Assembly (NCBI RefSeq): GCF_040115645.1
Contig: NW_027096018.1
Coordinates: 992,001 to 1,056,000 of the forward strand
Length of the DNA stretch: 64,000 nt
Origin: Euwallacea fornicatus
Lineage: Eukaryota; Arthropoda; Insecta; Coleoptera; Curculionidae
Reading direction: 5' to 3'
The translations under genes and the position numbers were made by a program. Numbering within the stretch: the first letter of the stretch is position 1; each line of letters opens with the position of its first letter. Positions 60,615-64,000 of this stretch are shown here, piece after piece. The notes under the pieces were generated by a model. The model had not been told where the DNA came from, did no database searches, and was given only the letters and a program-made list of their open reading frames with translations.

Positions 60615-60853
60615 AGTTAGGTTTTCGTCCAGGAAAGGGAGATTTTTAAAAAACACGAAGCACAATGCACAAGACTACTCTATTCTACGTTTTAAAACAT
60701 AAGAAGCCCCCCTATCTAGTCATTGTAACAATTTATATAGATAGGTTACTGTCTTTGCAGATTTCAAGGAAATACTTGGTTTGCTGTTTCATGGGAAAGG
60801 ATCCCTATTACAGGTTCCCATCACTCGTTATCACAGAGGATGTACATGTAACT
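60615..60853 (-). repeat. Element B 3' LTR (239 bp)
   Basis: On the + strand it reads AGTTAGG...TGTAACT. It abuts the 139-bp array at TTATGCT (60608-60614), the opposite side of the same TGCT used at the right end of A. Confidence 0.95.
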
Positions 60854-62650
60854 CCTCCATCCTTAGAGTTGGATTCGGGGGTTCACATCCCGAATTTGGC
60901 TGGGTCCTGGTAATCGTCCGTCTTGGGCTGGTTTTTTGCTTAAAACATTTAATAATACATCCTTTAAAATATTTGAATATTAGTACAATTATGACAGCCA
61001 GGAAAATTAAATATATAAATATGGTCCAAATATTAATATTGGTATAATTTAACAGTGGTTCCATGTTCATCGTTTCCAAATCTCGTTGTTCTATTTCTAA
61101 AATACTTTTTATTTCGCTTAGAGCATTTAGGTTTACTTTATCTAAGCTAAATTTTTTAAAATTAGCAATTTCCTTATGTGTTATCTGGTCAAAATGAAAT
61201 TTGGGTAATACAATATGGCTTACATGTATATTCGGGTTTTCAAAATCCTTTAATACATAATTTTCAATTTTTACAAAACAATTAGGGTTCAGTTCTAATA
61301 AGTAGCTTCCATAAGGAAATACATTAGTTCTTTCATTACCGCATTGTTGTATAGCTAAAGTTGGTCTGGGTGTGATAACGATCCATTTATTATTCCCTAT
61401 TTTCTGAATTTTCACTAAACTTAATGTTGCTGGTACGGGTTGGCAGTTAGATAGGTTGCCGCTGTTCTTCAAAAGTTGTACTTCGCAGGGCGCCTTTTCA
61501 TTTGACTGTAGGGTGTTGGATTCTTGACAGATGAACTCTCCAGGAATGATTTCTTTGCATTTGTTATCAAAAGATATATGGTTTTGTTCGTTTATTATTA
61601 AGAATTTTGATTGTGGAATTATGACAAGAAAGTTGTTGTTATCTTTTAACATAGGCACTGAATACAAATGGAAATAGTTATACATAGCCTTTTCAACAAT
61701 TGGAATCTCAAGAATGAATACGATTTGATTGTTGTTGCTGTAACTTTTGATGTTAATCATTTCTTCGAAATGCAATATATTTTCTGGTTTTGGATCAAAG
61801 GGTATTTTGTTTTCTGTCAAATATATTGAAATGCCTTTAATTTCGTCCAATAACTTTTTAGGGTCGATAATCGAGTTATGAAACGTATTTAATTTTGAAA
61901 ACGTTATTGCAATTTGAAGTTTTTCGAGAATATCATACATAATTTCTAGTTCGGCAATGATTTGAGATATGGCCAGTTCCACGTAAAAGAACCAGTAGGT
62001 ACTTAGTGAATCGGTTTCCGAAGTATGAATATATTCTTCTATTTCATTTACTTGTTTTTCTATTTTTCGTTCATTGTTAGATAAATTTTTTATATTGCTT
62101 TGAAACTCGTTTACAGATTTAGTGACCAAAGTTATTTGTTCTTTAACTAGGGTTTTCATACTTTGTTGATTACTAAAAATCGTGTCAATAGCTTTATTGT
62201 ATTTTACAGCATCATTCTCATCTAGATTACTGGTAATGGTTTTTATGAACGAACCTAATCCATTGATTATCCACGTTTCGAGCGGAGATGAGTGAGATTT
62301 TGGAGGGGGTTGATTTGAAAAATTTCATTTAAAATTTTGTTTTCTAAAAACGTTAATAACCCGTAAGAGTTAAAAAATGCCATCCTGTAGCTTTCACTGA
62401 TAGTGTCGTTCTTATCGAATGCATGTTTTATACGTTGAGATTGGATCTGTAAATCTTTGAATTTTGTTGTTAAATTGCTTATGTCAAAAACTTGCATAAA
62501 TGTCCAAGAATCAACTGCCTTTTGGGCATTTCCTAATTTTAAAGGTAACAATCCCGGATTTTCCTTTAAGTCATGGAATATTGGTTTATCTGGTCCGCCG
62601 TAGACGAAGTTGAAGGTTCTGAAATTAAACGAGGTGGTTGTCTTAATTCT
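60831..62650 (-). pseudogene. env: Element B env-like gene (same frameshift as A)
   Basis: Equivalent to 53176-54995 of A. The first segment ends at the same RSKRG site (62267), and the second segment includes 60831-62159. Over 442 residues only three differ from A (E to K in DPKELL, V to A and Q to K near HKEIVNFQKF). The identical break shows the mutation predates the split of the two copies. Confidence 0.88.
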
Positions 62651-64000
62651 TTAATATGAATAGTTTCTCTTTTGTTGGGGTTACTATTTAATGATATTAT
62701 TGCTCGGTTTCTTTCTAACAATTCGACTATCGTATAGGGACCTAAAAACTTATTTGTCTTTTTCGAGCGAGATTGAGCATTCTGTTTAAAAACTTTTTAT
62801 CCTACTTTGAAATCGATATTTTCGTTTCCTTCATTGTTGTGTTTAGTTGTAATTTTTTCTTTATTTATCTTTAATTTTTCTTTTAAATCATTATATATGA
62901 GTTCTAACTTTTTCTTATGATTTGAGGCGTAATCGTTGTAAAATTGTTTTAGCAAAAATGTATCATTTGGATCTCGGGAGTTTGTGTGTCCATAGATTAA
63001 TTCGAAGGGGGTGTACCCTGTAGCTGAGTGAATAGAACTATTATAAGCTATTACTGCATAAGGTATTAGATTGGTGTCGTTTGGAAATGTTTCCTGTAGT
63101 AACCGAAGATGCTCTATCAGGGTCGAATGTAGACGTTCTACAATACTATTTGACTCATGGTGTTGCGGGGTGGTAAAATGAATTTTAATCTTAGGAATAT
63201 TTAGAATTTCTTTTACGGTACTATTATTGAATTCTAGTCCGTTGTCGCAAACGATTTTTTCCGGTACGCCACAATATGAGAAATATTGAATTAAAGAATT
63301 AGTTATACTTATTGCATTTTTACTAAAAATTTTTATGGCTTGCGCGAATTTTGAAAATGCGTCAATAATTGTCAAGTAAGACTGATTGTTGTAGTAGAAT
63401 ATATCGATATGTACGATTTCGAAGGGTTTCGATGCTGTTTCCGTGGTCATTATAGGAAAATAAGGTTTTCTCCGGGCGTATTTTGCTCTTTGACAAATAT
63501 CGCAGGAATTTATATATTGAGTTACCGGTTTTTGCATGTTAATCCAATAATAATTTCGTTTGAGGTACTCTAAAGTTTCATTGATTCCACGATGATTTAA
63601 CTTGCCTTCGTGATGATTTTTAATTAACGTAATTTGTTTTTCTAAATCTTTTACAGTATTAATTAGTTTGGTACATTTTAATAATTTCGGTCCTTTTTCT
63701 GAAAAATGTTGCAGATAGATATTATTGAACTTTAAGTACAAATCAGCGGTATGGAAATAAATATGATAATGTTTTCCTGTAGTAGTATAGTCGCGGAGAA
63801 ATTCGTATATTAATTTTTCGTTATCAATTCTCGGAATTTTGACAGTGATTATTTTAATGTGCTGATATTGCTCATGTTTTACTTCAAGTTTGTTATGAAC
63901 GTGAGGAAAAATTAAGATTTGATTGAGTTTGTTATTGACTATGTCATCTAAAATTGGTATGCCTCGATTTGTGGTTTCATTGTATGTTGTATGTTGTGTA
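62566..64000 (-). pseudogene. pol: Element B pol, integrase part (partial at the window edge)
   Basis: Holds the HHCC finger, the three acidic integrase residues and the GPY module, in the same order as A. It carries the same TAA (62797-62799) just before the GPY module. The region upstream of 62797 remains open to 64000. Protease, RT and RNase H lie outside the window. Confidence 0.9.

Larger units (their letters stand above)
60615..64000 (-). mobile_element. LTR element B: inverted copy of element A, cut by the window edge
   Basis: Collinear with A 51826-55211 without a single length change: every paired coordinate sums to 115826. It contains the 3' LTR, env and the integrase part of pol. 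The visible integrase residues are identical to A, and env has three residue changes. The rest lies beyond 64000. Confidence 0.95.

Noticed and set aside
1..64000. Host protein-coding genes
   Set aside because: Every sizeable open frame is explained by a retroelement, its antisense, or a satellite.

Overview
The window is repeat DNA from end to end, with no host gene, rRNA or convincing functional tRNA. It looks like insect heterochromatin, pericentromeric or subtelomeric. The indicators are R1-clade non-LTR retrotransposons (gag-like ORF1 with CCHC knuckles; ORF2 with endonuclease, reverse transcriptase and a C-terminal CCHC), a gypsy-type LTR element with env and a serine-tRNA primer site, and two unrelated satellite arrays. 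Species and chromosome position cannot be read from the sequence.

Layout. (1) 1-27152: a 176-bp satellite. It has 154 complete monomers with zero net length drift, organised into higher-order blocks that recur at whole-monomer offsets. It runs off the left edge. (2) 27153-47267: a head-to-tail train of four related non-LTR elements on the + strand: N1 (3' remnant), N2 (full length), N3 (full length, interrupted) and N4 (5' part only). Between consecutive elements lie short tracts of a degenerate decamer, TTCGGGTTNR. The elements join it in a constant phase: poly(A) is followed by GGGTT or GGTT, and each new 5' end follows TTCGG(G). This resembles target-specific TRAS/SART-type insertion. A fifth element, M1, lies on the - strand inside ORF1 of N3 with a 15-bp target duplication. 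(3) 47268-55211: LTR element A (+), with gag, pol and env all broken. (4) 55212-60614: a second satellite of about 35 units, mostly 139 bp, with five 246-bp units. (5) 60615-64000: LTR element B (-), cut by the window edge. It is collinear with A (A position + B position = 115826), so A and B are inverted arms around the 139-bp array.

How it fits together. N1, N2, N3 and M1 share a TTTTAGT(G/C)GGT box and a 3'UTR hairpin. Between N3 and M1 the hairpin loop is nearly invariant while a stem pair changes compensatorily, as expected of an RNA recognised by the elements' own reverse transcriptases. A and B share the same integrase nonsense codon and the same env frameshift, yet touch the 139-bp array at opposite sides of the same TGCT in the monomer. 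The most unusual items are the decamer-targeted train with its covarying RNA structure, and the inverted LTR pair around the second satellite. All protein genes here are broken except ORF1 of M1.
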